From Symbiodinium natans (Eukaryota; Sar; Dinophyceae; Suessiales; Symbiodiniaceae): 64,000 bases of DNA. The notes under the pieces are model-generated. The model worked only from the letters and a program-made list of their open reading frames with translations, was not told the origin of the DNA and made no database searches. The stretch's first letter is position 1; each line of letters starts with the position of its first letter. Where the stretch lies: positions 75,001 through 139,000 of the forward strand of contig CAJNDS010002588.1 in NCBI GenBank assembly GCA_905221605.1, given 5' to 3'. The position numbers and the translations under genes are program-made. Shown piece by piece: positions 28,401 to 40,400 of the stretch.

Positions 28401-31400
28401 AATTGCCCTAAGCAACCTTGAGACCCACGGTGTAGGGTTTTAGGGTTTAGGGTTTGGGGTTTAGGGCTTAGGGTTTAGGGCTTAGGGTTTAGGGCTTAGG
28501 GTTTGGGGTCTTCGGGTTTTTGTTGGGTCAAAAAATTGGAGGCCTATGAAATCCTAAACGCCCTAAATCCTAAACCCAACCCCAAACGTCCTAAACCCCT
28601 CTAAGACCTAAATGCAAAACATCTTCAACTTTAAGTGCCTCAAATACTTAAGAGTGCAACCACTGAGCTTGAAGAAGCTCTCCTCCATTTTTTCGCGCCC
28701 GAAACCCTAAACCCTGAACCCTACACCCTAAACCCTAAACCCTAAACCTCAAGCCCCCAAACCCCGAAATCCCTAACCCTCCGAAATCTTTTCGATAGGA
28801 CAGCTTTGACGACGAGATGCTCCGAGAGACCCTGAAGAAGGTCCGTTTGGGAAAGCCGCGGCCCCAGGAGTGGGGTTTTGGTGGGGTTTAGGGGTTTAGG
28901 GGTTTGGGGGTTTAGGGGTTTAGGGGTTTAGGGGCTTAGGGGCTTAGGGGCTTAGGGGCTTAGGGGCTTGGGGGGTTGGGGTTTAGGGCTTTGGGGTTTT
29001 CGGGGGTCAGGGTCTTCCGACTTGGGGCTTGGGGCTTTAACATCCCCTCCTGATTTTGCGCAGCTTGGACTCAAGGAAAGCCCAAACTCTCCAAGCCACA
29101 GGGCGCAGTTCTGATCAAGCTGCTCAGCGTTTAGGGCTCAGGGTTTTGAGAAGGGCTCGCAAACTCAAAGCCCTCAAGCCCAAAAAGTCCTATAAACGTC
29201 CCAACAGATGTCTCTGCATCATATTCGACTGGTTTCGCCGCGTGTGGTAACTTAGGAACCGCTTCTTATTGCCCTTGTGGGCACCTGGGTTTATGCATTA
29301 AAGCTCCTAAGCCAAACACCCAAAAGCTACTGCTCCAACATAGACGTCCTAAAGCTATAAACCGACCGGAACCCTCGGCCCCGTAAACTCCACATCCCTC
29401 ATCCCTTGAGCACGACAGGCTCGTGGAGCGCTACCCCGATTTGGCCATCAAGCAGGACGGCCGTGGGGACATGACGTGTTGGTCCGAAAGCCTCAAAAAC
29501 TGATTCTGACTCGGTCGGGTTTCGGGTTTGCGGCTTAGGCGAGTGGAGGGTTCTGAGTTGCCGAGTACAACCAGTGGAAGACAGGCCAAGAGCAAGCGAG
29601 AGGCAGGCAGACAGACGCACAGGCAGGCACAGACACAGACGCAGACGCAGACGCCGACGCAGACGCAGACGCAGACGCCGACGCCGACGCTGACGCAGAC
29701 AGACAGACATACAGGCAGACGGACAGACAGGGACGGACAGGGACGGACAGACAGGACAGACAGATAGAGACGGACCAGGTAGGGCGAGCTTGCGTGACAG
29801 AACGAAGGCAAAGGCAGGTAACTTCGGGCAAAAAGGCCCCGTTCAGGCTTCAGGGTAACAAGATGTGAAAACCCTAAACCCCTAAACCCCTAAACCCCCA
29901 AACTCGTAAGCCCCTAAGCCCCTAAACCCTCCAAACCCTACACCCTAAACCCTAAACCCTGAACCCTAAGCCCTAAACCCCAAACCCTTAACCCCTAAAC
30001 CCTAAACCCTAAACCCTAAACCCTAGACCCCTATATAGTTTGCAAGAGAAGGACTGGCCGCGGCTCCTTTCCTTGGGCCGCTTGGGCCGGTGAAGCGCAG
30101 AGTCATGCCTGGCTTTGCTGTTAAGGGTTTTGGGGGTTTAGGGTTTCGGGTTCAGGGTTCAGGGTTCAGGGTTTAGGGTTTAGAGTGTTTAGATGTTTTG
30201 GTTTAGTGGGTTTAGGGTTTTTTTTTGGTACGGACCTCGGGACTTAGGACGAAGAGCTGAGCCGGCAGGGTTTTAAAGAGGGGTAGGGCCTTGGGGTCTT
30301 TTAGGCTTTAGGGGTGGTTCGTGTGGGGGCTTTTGGGGGGCCTGTAGGGGCTGGAGGGAAGTTGAGGGCTTCCTGGGGCTTCAGGGTTCTGGGGTTCAAC
30401 CGCTCTTGGGTTCGGGGCTTCAGAGGCTTACCGCCCGTGTGGGGGGTTCAGGGATTTCCGGCTGCGGGCTAGGCTTTGGTGGAGTCCATGACGCCCTCAT
30501 GAGGTTGACAGGGCCGCACATTAGCCAAAAACTGCTACTGGCAAGCTGTGAACTTGTAACGAAGGTGTCTGGACGACGGCCCTGAAGCCACACCTTCGTC
30601 ACGGGAGGGTCTCGGGTTTCGGAATCGGGCTCATCAGAGTCTGGGTCCATCCTTACCGTGGTACTCGGGCAGCGATTCAAGTTGGATCTACCGCGCTACT
30701 TGCCACGCAGGCGATGGCACATCGCTCTTGCTATGGACTTGTTTGAGACCTTCGGCATCCAGCTCCGTCGCCTGCTGGACGTTGCGGACGCCGGTGTGGT
30801 CATGAATCATTTCAGCGTGGTGGCTGCTTGAAGTCCTGCGCCCTTGAGCCGTCAAGACATACAACCCTTTCATGAGGGCTTTTACAATCAAGGCTCGTCA
30901 GGAACCGCTGCGCATCAAGAAACAAACAGGCCTCTAAAGACTCCACAACCCTAAACCTCACACCCAGAAATTGACAACCCCCCCGCCCCCCACCCGCCCC
31001 CAAGCCACGATAAGGCCCCCAAAGCCCCCAACTTTAATCCCTCTCCGAAACCCCTCCTCCTTGCTGAGGTGAGCAGCAACGCCTGGCCTTTGCCCGGCTC
31101 TTGCTCAACCAGCCCCGTTTCGCCGTTCCTTGGGTCCCAAGGATTTGGTGGGCTTGGAGTTGTTTTTGCTTTTCGTGGGCGGAGGTGTGAGGGGATGAGG
31201 GTTGATGGTGTTGGGAGTGGCGAAAGGGCTTGTAAGGGCACGCTTCTAAGCTGAACCCCTGGACCCCCCATAAGCCCTCATCCTCATTATTTGTTCACAC
31301 TCCTGAGGCTGTCGGACGACCAGCTGCGATGTTTGGGTTTCCTTTCGTGGTTGGAGGGTTAAGGTTTAAGGGATCCAGGATTTACACGGGTTGAGGGGTT

Positions 31401-34400
31401 TTCGGGTTAAGGGATTTAAGGTTTATGAGGTTGAGGGGGTTTAGGGTTTCGGGGATTTAGGGATTTTTTCAGGTTTAGGGGGTTCAGGGTTTGCGGCATT
31501 TAGGGTTTAGAAGGTTTAGGGTACAAGTTTCCAAGCCAGGTTCTTGACGAAGCCACCAGTGCTCTGGATGTCAACACGGAGCGCATGCTCTACGCCATGT
31601 TGGTGGAGAAGGGCGTCGCAGTCATTAGCAACTCGGATCTCAGGCTCAGAGGAACCCTTCGAAGGAAGGGGACTTGCTCGACAGCAATCCTTAACGGAGA
31701 ATCCGCCCGAAGCCGAAACCCTGCAACCTGAAAACCTGAAACCCTCGAGTCCCCAAACCCCTAAACAAGCCCCAGACCCCCCCGCCCCCCCTCCCCAAAT
31801 CTTCCAACCCTGCAAACATGAAGCCCTAAGCCCCCAAGCCCCGAAGCCCCGAAGCCCCGAAGCCCCGAAGCCCCTAAGCCCCTAAGCCCCTAAGCCCCTA
31901 AGCCCCTCAGCCCCTAAGCCCCTAAGCCCCTAAGCCCCTAAGCCCTAAGCCCCTAAGCCCCTAAGCCCCTAAGCCCCTAAGCCCCAAACCCTAAACCCTA
32001 AACCCCGAAAGCACTTCACCTTTGGCCCTCCTGGTGCAAACGGCGCAAGGGCCCGCCTTCTTGGGACCTTGCAGGTTAGGGTTTGGGGTCTAGGGTTTAG
32101 GGTTTAGGGGTTTAGGGTTTAAGGTTTATAGGGTTTAGGGTTTAGGGGTTTTAGGGGTTTAGGGCTTAGAGGGTTTAGGGTTTATAGGGTTTAGGGTTTA
32201 GGGCTTGGCCCTCAAAACCCACCTCGTCGTGGCCCGCTGCCGTTCTCGCGCACTCCAGAGACGAAGCTCCGCGAGAAGAAGCCTTGGAGCTGTGAAGCTT
32301 CAACCTTTAGACCTCAAGCCCTTCTCCCAAAGAAGCCTCGCAAATCTGCAAGAGTATCCCTGAACCCTAAACCCTAAACCCTAAACCCTAAACCCTAAAC
32401 CCCAAGCCCTAAACCCTAAACCCTAAACCCTAAACCCTAAACCCTAAACCCTAAACCCTAAACCCTAAACCCTAAACCCTAAACCCTAAACCCTACACGC
32501 CTCATGGAGCTCGAAGAGTGCCTCCGGGAGCCCTTCCCTCGAGTGCTGGTGCTCTGCGTGACGTTCTCACTCGCGGGGCTGACCTTCTGGGCCTTTGGGG
32601 CCTACCTCGAGGTGCCCCCCCGCCCCCCCCCCCCCCGTGTAGGGTTTAGAGGGTTCAGGGTTTAGGGTTAGGGTTGAGGGTTTAGGGGGCACCCTACCCT
32701 CAGGGCACTCCGACATTTTTTTTTAGAGCCCAGAACTCCCAAATCACCAAGACACCCCAAACCCTTAAAACCCCTAGACCCTACTGATGGAGGTGTACCA
32801 TAGGCCCTTAGTATGGCCCCTTACCCTCGGCTTTTAATGGGATCCGAAGTATGTAACCGAATTTAGCACCCACACTTGGGGCCGACTGTCAAACCAGAAG
32901 TTGTTAGGGGCTTAGGAGTTTGGAGATTTTGGGGTGGGTTTTTAGAGCTTAGGAAACCGTACTTTGTGCAAGCCCTGAACCCCAGCCCGATCTCGTTTCC
33001 CACACCCTCAGCATCGGAATACCAACTCCCGCTCCTCGGATCCTCACCTCAAATCCCTTCCAACTTCGAACCCTGAATCTTAGACTCCATGTCCCTTGCA
33101 GCACGGAGCCTCTAACCCTTAAAGCCCTTTGCCCCTTGAGCAGTGGGCCCATTACATGAAGGCTCAAAGCTTAAAGCCCGAAACAAGACTTGTAGTCACT
33201 GAACCCCTATGCCCCCTTTAAGCCTTGTTAAAACCCTCAAGCCCCGAATCCCCAAGCCTCTAAATCCACAGCCCACTCAACCCATTAAACCTATTGAACC
33301 CATTAAACTCGCAACACCCATTTAAGCCCTTCAAGTTATGCCCTAAACACCAAACCCTGAATTCCGAAGAGGAGGGTCTGCTGCCCCTGCGGGATGAACG
33401 CGGTGCGCCGGTGGGATTTAGTATGCCCCTGGGCCTGAGGGATTTGGGCGAGGTATGCTTAGTGTAGCTGGAGCATGGGCCTTACGAAGGCTGTGCTACT
33501 AAACCCTAGACCCTAAACCCTAAACCCTAAACCCCAAACCCTAAACCCTAAACCCCTGTGCGCCCGAAAACCTAAAGCCTAAACCCTAGCCCTAAACCCC
33601 GAAGCCCAAACTTTCAACCGCCTCTGAAGCCAAGACTTGTGAACAAACCTTCTCAATGCCTAACAGTCACAACAGTGCGCCCCAAAGGCCTCACGATAAG
33701 AACTTCCTACACCCTACAGCCTCCAGCCGCCCGAACTGTATTGGGTGTGACGGGCTTTGGTGGTTTGGGGGCCTTAGGAGTTTAGGAACCCCAAAACCCC
33801 AAACCCCAAACTGTCAACCCTGGGCCGAGGCTCGGACAGCTGTCCTTTGCGATCCTCTGTCTTTGCACGCCCCTGCTGCATTGTCTGGCGTTCGGCTGGG
33901 CCGGCTTGGTGGGGGTCTTGGCAAGCTTGAAGCCCGCATTCTGCACTCGGGTTTAGGGTCTTAAACCTTGTCGTGCTCAACGCCACCCGAAAGCCCAATA
34001 TGCCCCAGAAGCCCTATAAGTCCTAAACCCGAAACCTTCAGCCCGACGTACGTATTTGTTTTCCAGTTTGCGTTTTGCTTCATGTCATGTGGCTGAATGA
34101 AAGGGCTTTGCTTGGAAGACACCCTGAACCCTGCCCCTAAAGGTTCAGCGCGAGCCTCACTCAGGGGAATAGCAAGATCTCATCAAGGCACCCACCGAGC
34201 CCGCGAATGCCCCCTGTAGGTGACGCGGAAGCAGCCCGTAGGCTTCTGCTGCGGGCTTCCTGCGTGTGACTGGCCGTAAAGAAGGGGATTAGCGCAGGCT
34301 CCAGGCTTGCATTTGGCATTTCTCAGAATAGGGGTGCCCCTAATATACACCCAAATACTGTAGTCCTTATGATAGGATCCCCACAAAGTTACAAAGGGTT

Positions 34401-37400
34401 CCCCTATTTTCGGAAAGCCCCGTATCGGCCGTTTTGGGAGGTGAGAGTTGGCGAGGCAATAGGATTTAAAGGGTTGGAGGTTTGTGTTTGCAGTTGAAAG
34501 GCCGTTTGAAGGGCGTGGGGCTTTAAGTCTTATGGATTTGGGGTGGCCGTTGGGTGCCTAGATATTCTTGGGCTTCCCTCTAAACCCTAAACCCTAAACC
34601 CTAAACCCTAAACCCTAAACCCTAAACCCTAAACCCTAAACCCTAAACCCTAAACCCTAAACCCTAAACCCTTAATTGGGGGCAACTGGGACGTCAAGGC
34701 CTCGCAGTGCTGATGCTGACGTGGGCGGCAGGCTTCCTGCTGCCCCTGGAGCGGCTGGAAGGCGCCTCCCCTCTTCTCCACTCACAGGGATCTTTCAACC
34801 CTCAAATCTCTAAGGCTTTGAGGACCCTAAGCACCCCGTTAGGGTCTAGGGTCTAGGGTTTAGGGTTTAGTGCTTAAGTGTAGGGTTTAGGGTTTGGGGT
34901 TTTTTGGTTTAGGGTTTAGGCTCTAGGCCCCTCTTTCCCCTCCTTTGCCCTGGGACCAGGTTTGGGAAGTTGTTTTTTGTAGAAAGGCTCCCCCACATGA
35001 CCTCTGCGTGTGTTTAGATCCTCCTTGGTCTCAGGGCCCGACCGGACATAGTTTTTCACAGGACGAGTGTAGGTTGAGGATCCCATCAGGGCCACGTGTG
35101 GAGGGAGATCCGGAGAAGGACCCTGGTCATGAGGTCGAATCTTGGTAGGGTGCAGCCATGGCAGCGCGCGCGGGGGATTTGTGCGGGAAGTTTGAGCCTC
35201 TGCTGCATGAAAGTTGCCGGCAAACATGTGCGATTGGAACCCCAAGCCCTGATAGCCCCCGAGCCCCAAATTCCGAAACCCGCAATTTTGCAACCGCTGG
35301 CTATAGGAAAAACCCTAAACCCTAAACCCTCAACCCTAAACCCTCAACCCGAAACCCTCAACCCTAAACCCTAAACCCTAAACCCTAAACCCTAAACCCT
35401 AAACCCTAAACCCTAAACCCTAAACCCTAAACCCTAAACCCTAAACCCTAAACCCTAAACCGTGGTGTTTTGGGATTCCGGCCACCTTTTGGGTTTCTCG
35501 TGGTAGCAGCACCCGAAGCCCTGAAGCCCAGATGGCTCCAAAACGTAAGATTTGGGAGTCCTCGCCTGACTACACCCTTCTCATCCCAAACACTAACAGG
35601 GCTGAAGCACTGAAGCCCAAGCCGAACAGAATCCTGCCTTCCCGCCGCGATTCCCCAAGTCCTGCTGTGCTCAGCACCCACGTCCACAGCAAGATGCAAA
35701 AAAGGGAGCAAACGGACAACGAGCCCTCAACGAAAGACGAGAGAGAGAGAGAGAGAGAGAGAGCGCCAAAGCAAAGCTACCTTATTGGGGCCCCTATTCA
35801 GGAGATCCTACTATTTGGAGGGTTAAATTTTAGGGGACCACCTATGTTCGTAAACCCCCCAAAACAGACCACGAGCCCTCAACGAAAGCAACAATGGAAG
35901 CGCCGCAGCTGCTGACGAGTTTGGAGCCGGAGCTGCTGAGGGGCGTGCCCTTAGAGGTGTGCTTGGGCGGCTGGGGCAGGCACTGGAAGCCGCCGGAGCC
36001 TGGGATGTTCAACGTGGACTCCAACGTCTATGACCTCAGCCGTCCGGCGGATCACTTCGACGACTTCCTCAGCCACGACTGGGGAACCTCCCGCTGGGCC
36101 AAGCTGGTCACCCTGCTCCTTCGGGCGAACTTGGGAGTAACATCTTGTTCAGTTTTGGGTACCAGAGTTCCTAAGAAGCAGCGAAAATTACATTTTTTTG
36201 CAGTGGGTTCCAAGTTCAGTATAAGGCTCATCATCTACAACTCCCGAGCTGCCCTTTGCGCAGCCTTGCTGGCGTCGCCTCTGATCGCCGTAGCTCGAAT
36301 CGCTGGAGTGCTTCCCAACTATCGGTCCTCGGGGTGCCTGTGCTACGTGTTCCACCTGCTCGTCCTGTGCTTCTGGCAGAGGTTCCGAAGCGCCTTGCGC
36401 CCGTCCATCATGGTCTTCTTGGACAAGCTCTGCATCGCTCAGAGTCCAGAACAAGCTGAGCTGAAGAAGAAAGGCCCCTACACCCTAAACCCTAAACCCT
36501 GAACCCTAAACCCTAAACCCTAAACCCTAAACCCTAACCCCCCCCTGAACCGCCCCTTCATATATACTCAATGTTAATGACTTTGCGGGCGAGGTCGTGT
36601 ATTTAGCGGGCAAGGTCATATAAGTAGCGGGCAAGTTGCGGGCGCCCTGCAGGCAAGGGTTGAGGTTCTGAGGGCCCACGACGTACGGGGTTCCGGGCTG
36701 GATCGGCCCGAGGGTATGGAGCCTAAAGTCTATGGCAGTCTATGGATTGAGTGACCTTTGTATTTCCCCACCCTCGGTGTGGGGTTGTTAGATGTTAAAC
36801 TCAACTCTTCTCCTCGCCCGGAACTCTTCTCCTCGCCCGGTCTACTCCTCGCTCATCCCTGGAGTGCCCAACCCCAACGTGGTTTTGGAGTGCCCAACTC
36901 TAGAGTTGCTGGAGTGCCCAGCCCCAGAGTCTCTTTGCAGTGCCCAACCACTTCAGAGTCTTTTTGGGCCAGCCCCAGAGAGTTTTTTCGCTGGAGTGCC
37001 CAGCCCAACCAAAGCTCGATAGTTGCGTAACCAGAAAAAGACATGAGATGCTGAACCCTAAACCCCAAACCCCAAGGCATTCTAGGACTGGCCGCTTTCC
37101 TCAACCACTCCCGGCGACTGGTGGTTCTGTGGTCACCAAGGTGCCTTTGGCTGCCTTCGAATGTTCCAGGGTTGATCATGGCTCCAAATAATAGCCCTCA
37201 ACTACAAGGAAAAGGAGTATTTCCACGATTTTGGGGTGGTGGTTGCCCGCACGCCCGCACGCCCGCACGCCGCATGCCCGCCCCGCACCGCACCGCACCG
37301 CACCGCACCGCACCGCCCCGCCCCGCGCCGCGCCGCGCCGCCGCGCCCGCACCGCGCCGCCGCACCGCGCCGCACCGCGCCGCACCGCGCCGAACCGCGC

Positions 37401-40400
37401 CGAACCGCGCCGCACCACACGGTGCGGCACGGCACGGGGCGCGGCGTGGCACGCACGTGCGGTTATGGATTTGTTCCCCCCGGCGGTCGGCGTGTAGCTC
37501 ACCTTGGTGCAAGCTGGCGTCGTGTCTCAATCCTACAATCCTACATTCCGAGGTGCTTTGTCAACTTGTGAACCTGCCTTTGCCTTTCGGTTCAGGCCCG
37601 TGCCCGTGTTTTAAGGTTCCCGTGTTTAAGCTATCCGTGTTTTCACCCTGCCTATCCAGGCCCTGCCAAGCAGTCCCGAAGCATTCTGTTACAAGCAAAC
37701 CGTTTTGCTAGCCTGCTGCTCCGCAGCAGCAGCAATAGCAGTGCCGTAACAGCGGCCCGAACGGTGCCGCAAGCCGCCCGCTGGGCCAAGGCTACTGCAG
37801 ACAAAGCACACACACATAGATTTCGAGGATACTCACACATATATATATACATATATATATATATACACACTTTTTTTGTTTGTGCGAGGTACTTTACTCG
37901 ATTATGGTGCGGATATGAGATGGCTGCATTCCTGACAGACCACAACAAGCAGAAACCAGTTTTCTTCATGCCAGCTGCTGCCGGTTTCCTCTTGTTGGCA
38001 TCTTACGTCTTTTTTGGCTGGTTGACGTCCTCTCTGCTCATCGTGGTGGGAGGTGTTGGCAGTGGATGGGGGGCCACAGCATTCGCAATCACAGAAGAGA
38101 ACATCTGGCACCTTGTTTTGAGCGGTGTGGGCTTGGTGCTTGTTCCAGCAGTGGTTCTCGGAATCCCCACGTCCATCAACAACGTTCGCTTGGCGAAAAC
38201 TTTGCATCAAGTGCCATATCAAGTGCGGACTTTTGAGATACAGCTCGCAGCATGCTTTTGCTGCTCCAATGCCCACAAGCATCCGGACACAGGAGCCCGG
38301 GCAGCACTTGGAAAGGTGGGTCCATGTCGACCAGGTGAAAGCCATGAAGACAAAAAAGGGGCATGGATAGTCACCTCGATGGGATGTCTAAGAGTCTAAG
38401 AGCCATTTGTTCCGAACTGCCCCAGACCGTAGCCGTAGCGAAGCGTTAGCTCCTGCGTTTGTCTGCGTTTGTGTGCAATGATGCCAGTCTTGTAGTCCTA
38501 TGCCTTAGAAGGATCGGACATCCCATGCGACCGCGCCTTGGTCTACCGCAAGCTACGAGAGTGGTATGGGCGCCCGACAGACACTGGCGAAGAACACTTG
38601 CGGCGGTTCAATTCCATGGTGCATCGCAGGCCTGGCAAACCCGAAGCCCAAAAGCCCAAAGTTTGGAGGTTCGGTTTGGGGTGACTTTTTCCTTTGGTGT
38701 TGATAAAGAAAGATCATACAACCCAAAACCCCAAACCTCAAACCCTAAACCTTATACTCTGCGGCCCCAATCGCTATGAACCCCAATGCGCTCAGACCAA
38801 GAGGTTTGGACGATACGTCGTGCGCCAATTGCCGAGCTCAATTCCTTTCGGGCCTTCGATCTACATGCTCGTTGCAGCTACTACATCTTGGCTGTCGGAT
38901 GCAATCGAGAGGGTCCTTTGGCGAATTTTTATGGAAGACGGGAGCGATCGCAGCGATTTCATGATCTATGTTTGGCGCGACAATGTCCTGCTGTATGCCT
39001 TCGTTGTCACGACAATTGTTTACACGGGCCTGCTGGGATTTTCTACCAGCAATTGGGTTGCACGGATCGCCCCAGACGTGTCCAGCTTGTGGCTTGGGCT
39101 TCTGGCATGGACATTGTGTGCTGTGCCAGCAGTGGCAGCCTTCGTTGGCTTCTTCGTTTTAAGCGTTTCTGATGATGCTTGGATGCCAGCTGGCCTCTTC
39201 CTCGGCGTGCTGGTGATAGGCTCCTGGCTCGTCTTGCCAAAGTGCCGCCGGAGAGAAGACAACGAAGCCGGAGAGCCTGACACACCTCAAAGCACACCTT
39301 GCAACTCCAAGGACAGTGTGAGAGGTGACTCCTTCGGATCTAGCACTCCAGCCGAAGGGTCATGTTTCCGTAGGCCGTCCGATGTCTCTGTGTGGTCATG
39401 TTGATTCACCACACGTGAACTTCGCTGGTTTAGAAGTTTAGTGTGTGGTTGTCTGCGGCCGCACTCTTGCATCGTGCGAGAGCTCGCGCATCCAGCAAGC
39501 GTGAATCGATGTCCACTCTGATGTTTTCCTTCGTTGGTGTTGCATGTTTTCGGTGTTTTCCGTGGGCTTTGCTTCACGCGGCGCAGGGTTTTAAGTTTCG
39601 CCGGGTGCAGCGAAAGACCCGATCTTCTGCAAGTTCGGCTGCAGAGGGTTGGGACGGCTGGGTTTCTCCAAAAAGCCCCAGCAGAATCTCCACAGCCCTA
39701 AAGCCCATCTTAGAGCGACGGCAGCTCTATCGTAAATCGTAAATCTTCTGGTTTTCTTGGCACACCCATCTCCAGATCAGTGAGCCGCAGCCCAGGCCCT
39801 TTATCTCAACTTGAGGCCCAACCTAGGCCCTGAAACAATGGGAAGTCTCTCAGAAGGTCATACATCGTACACACACAGATATATATATATATATATATAC
39901 ATATATATGTATATGTGCATGCAATAAGAATGCCACCAGAGACGAAACACCAAGCCCTCAACCCTAGGCCCAAAACCTCCCTCAGCCCATTCCGAATCAT
40001 GTCCCGTAACCCGGAAAGTCAAGGACTGGCTTCCTGTCACCGCGACCTGAGCCCGCGCGTGGCACGCGCAAACTCCGGGGAGCCCCATACCTCTTCAGCA
40101 TGGAATGGCAGCTCTATAAGGGCCCGTGACTTAAGCCCCAAAACCCGACAGTACCTATGACTCAGGGGTTGGCAATGGCAACCGCGATGCTTCCTGCACG
40201 TGGACAGCCGACGCATTGTCTGCGAAGCAGAGATGGGGGGGGGTGGGGGGCTGGCCCTCGTGTGGTTTAGGGTCTAGGGGTTGCAGGGTTTATAGGGTTT
40301 AGGGCTGGTTCCTGATCGTTAGGGGGACAAGATACTTCGGATCAACCCCACATGAGCAAATTCTGCTGAGTGCAACTAGTAACCGTAGCGCTCTCCGGCT

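Noticed and set aside
29399-29831. Frames rich in Val/Ser/Cys on the minus strand and Gln/Thr on the plus strand
   Set aside because: Translation of the CAGACG repeat; the real coding piece here is the short ABC exon at 29411-29459.
25798-31627. Bacterial contamination as the source of the ABC ATPase motifs
   Set aside because: The motifs are split by introns with eukaryotic splice sites and telomeric repeats, which no bacterial gene would show.
37121-37711. Ala/Arg/Pro-rich overlapping frames on both strands
   Set aside because: They arise from the GC-rich CCGCA repeat, which has no stop codons in any frame.
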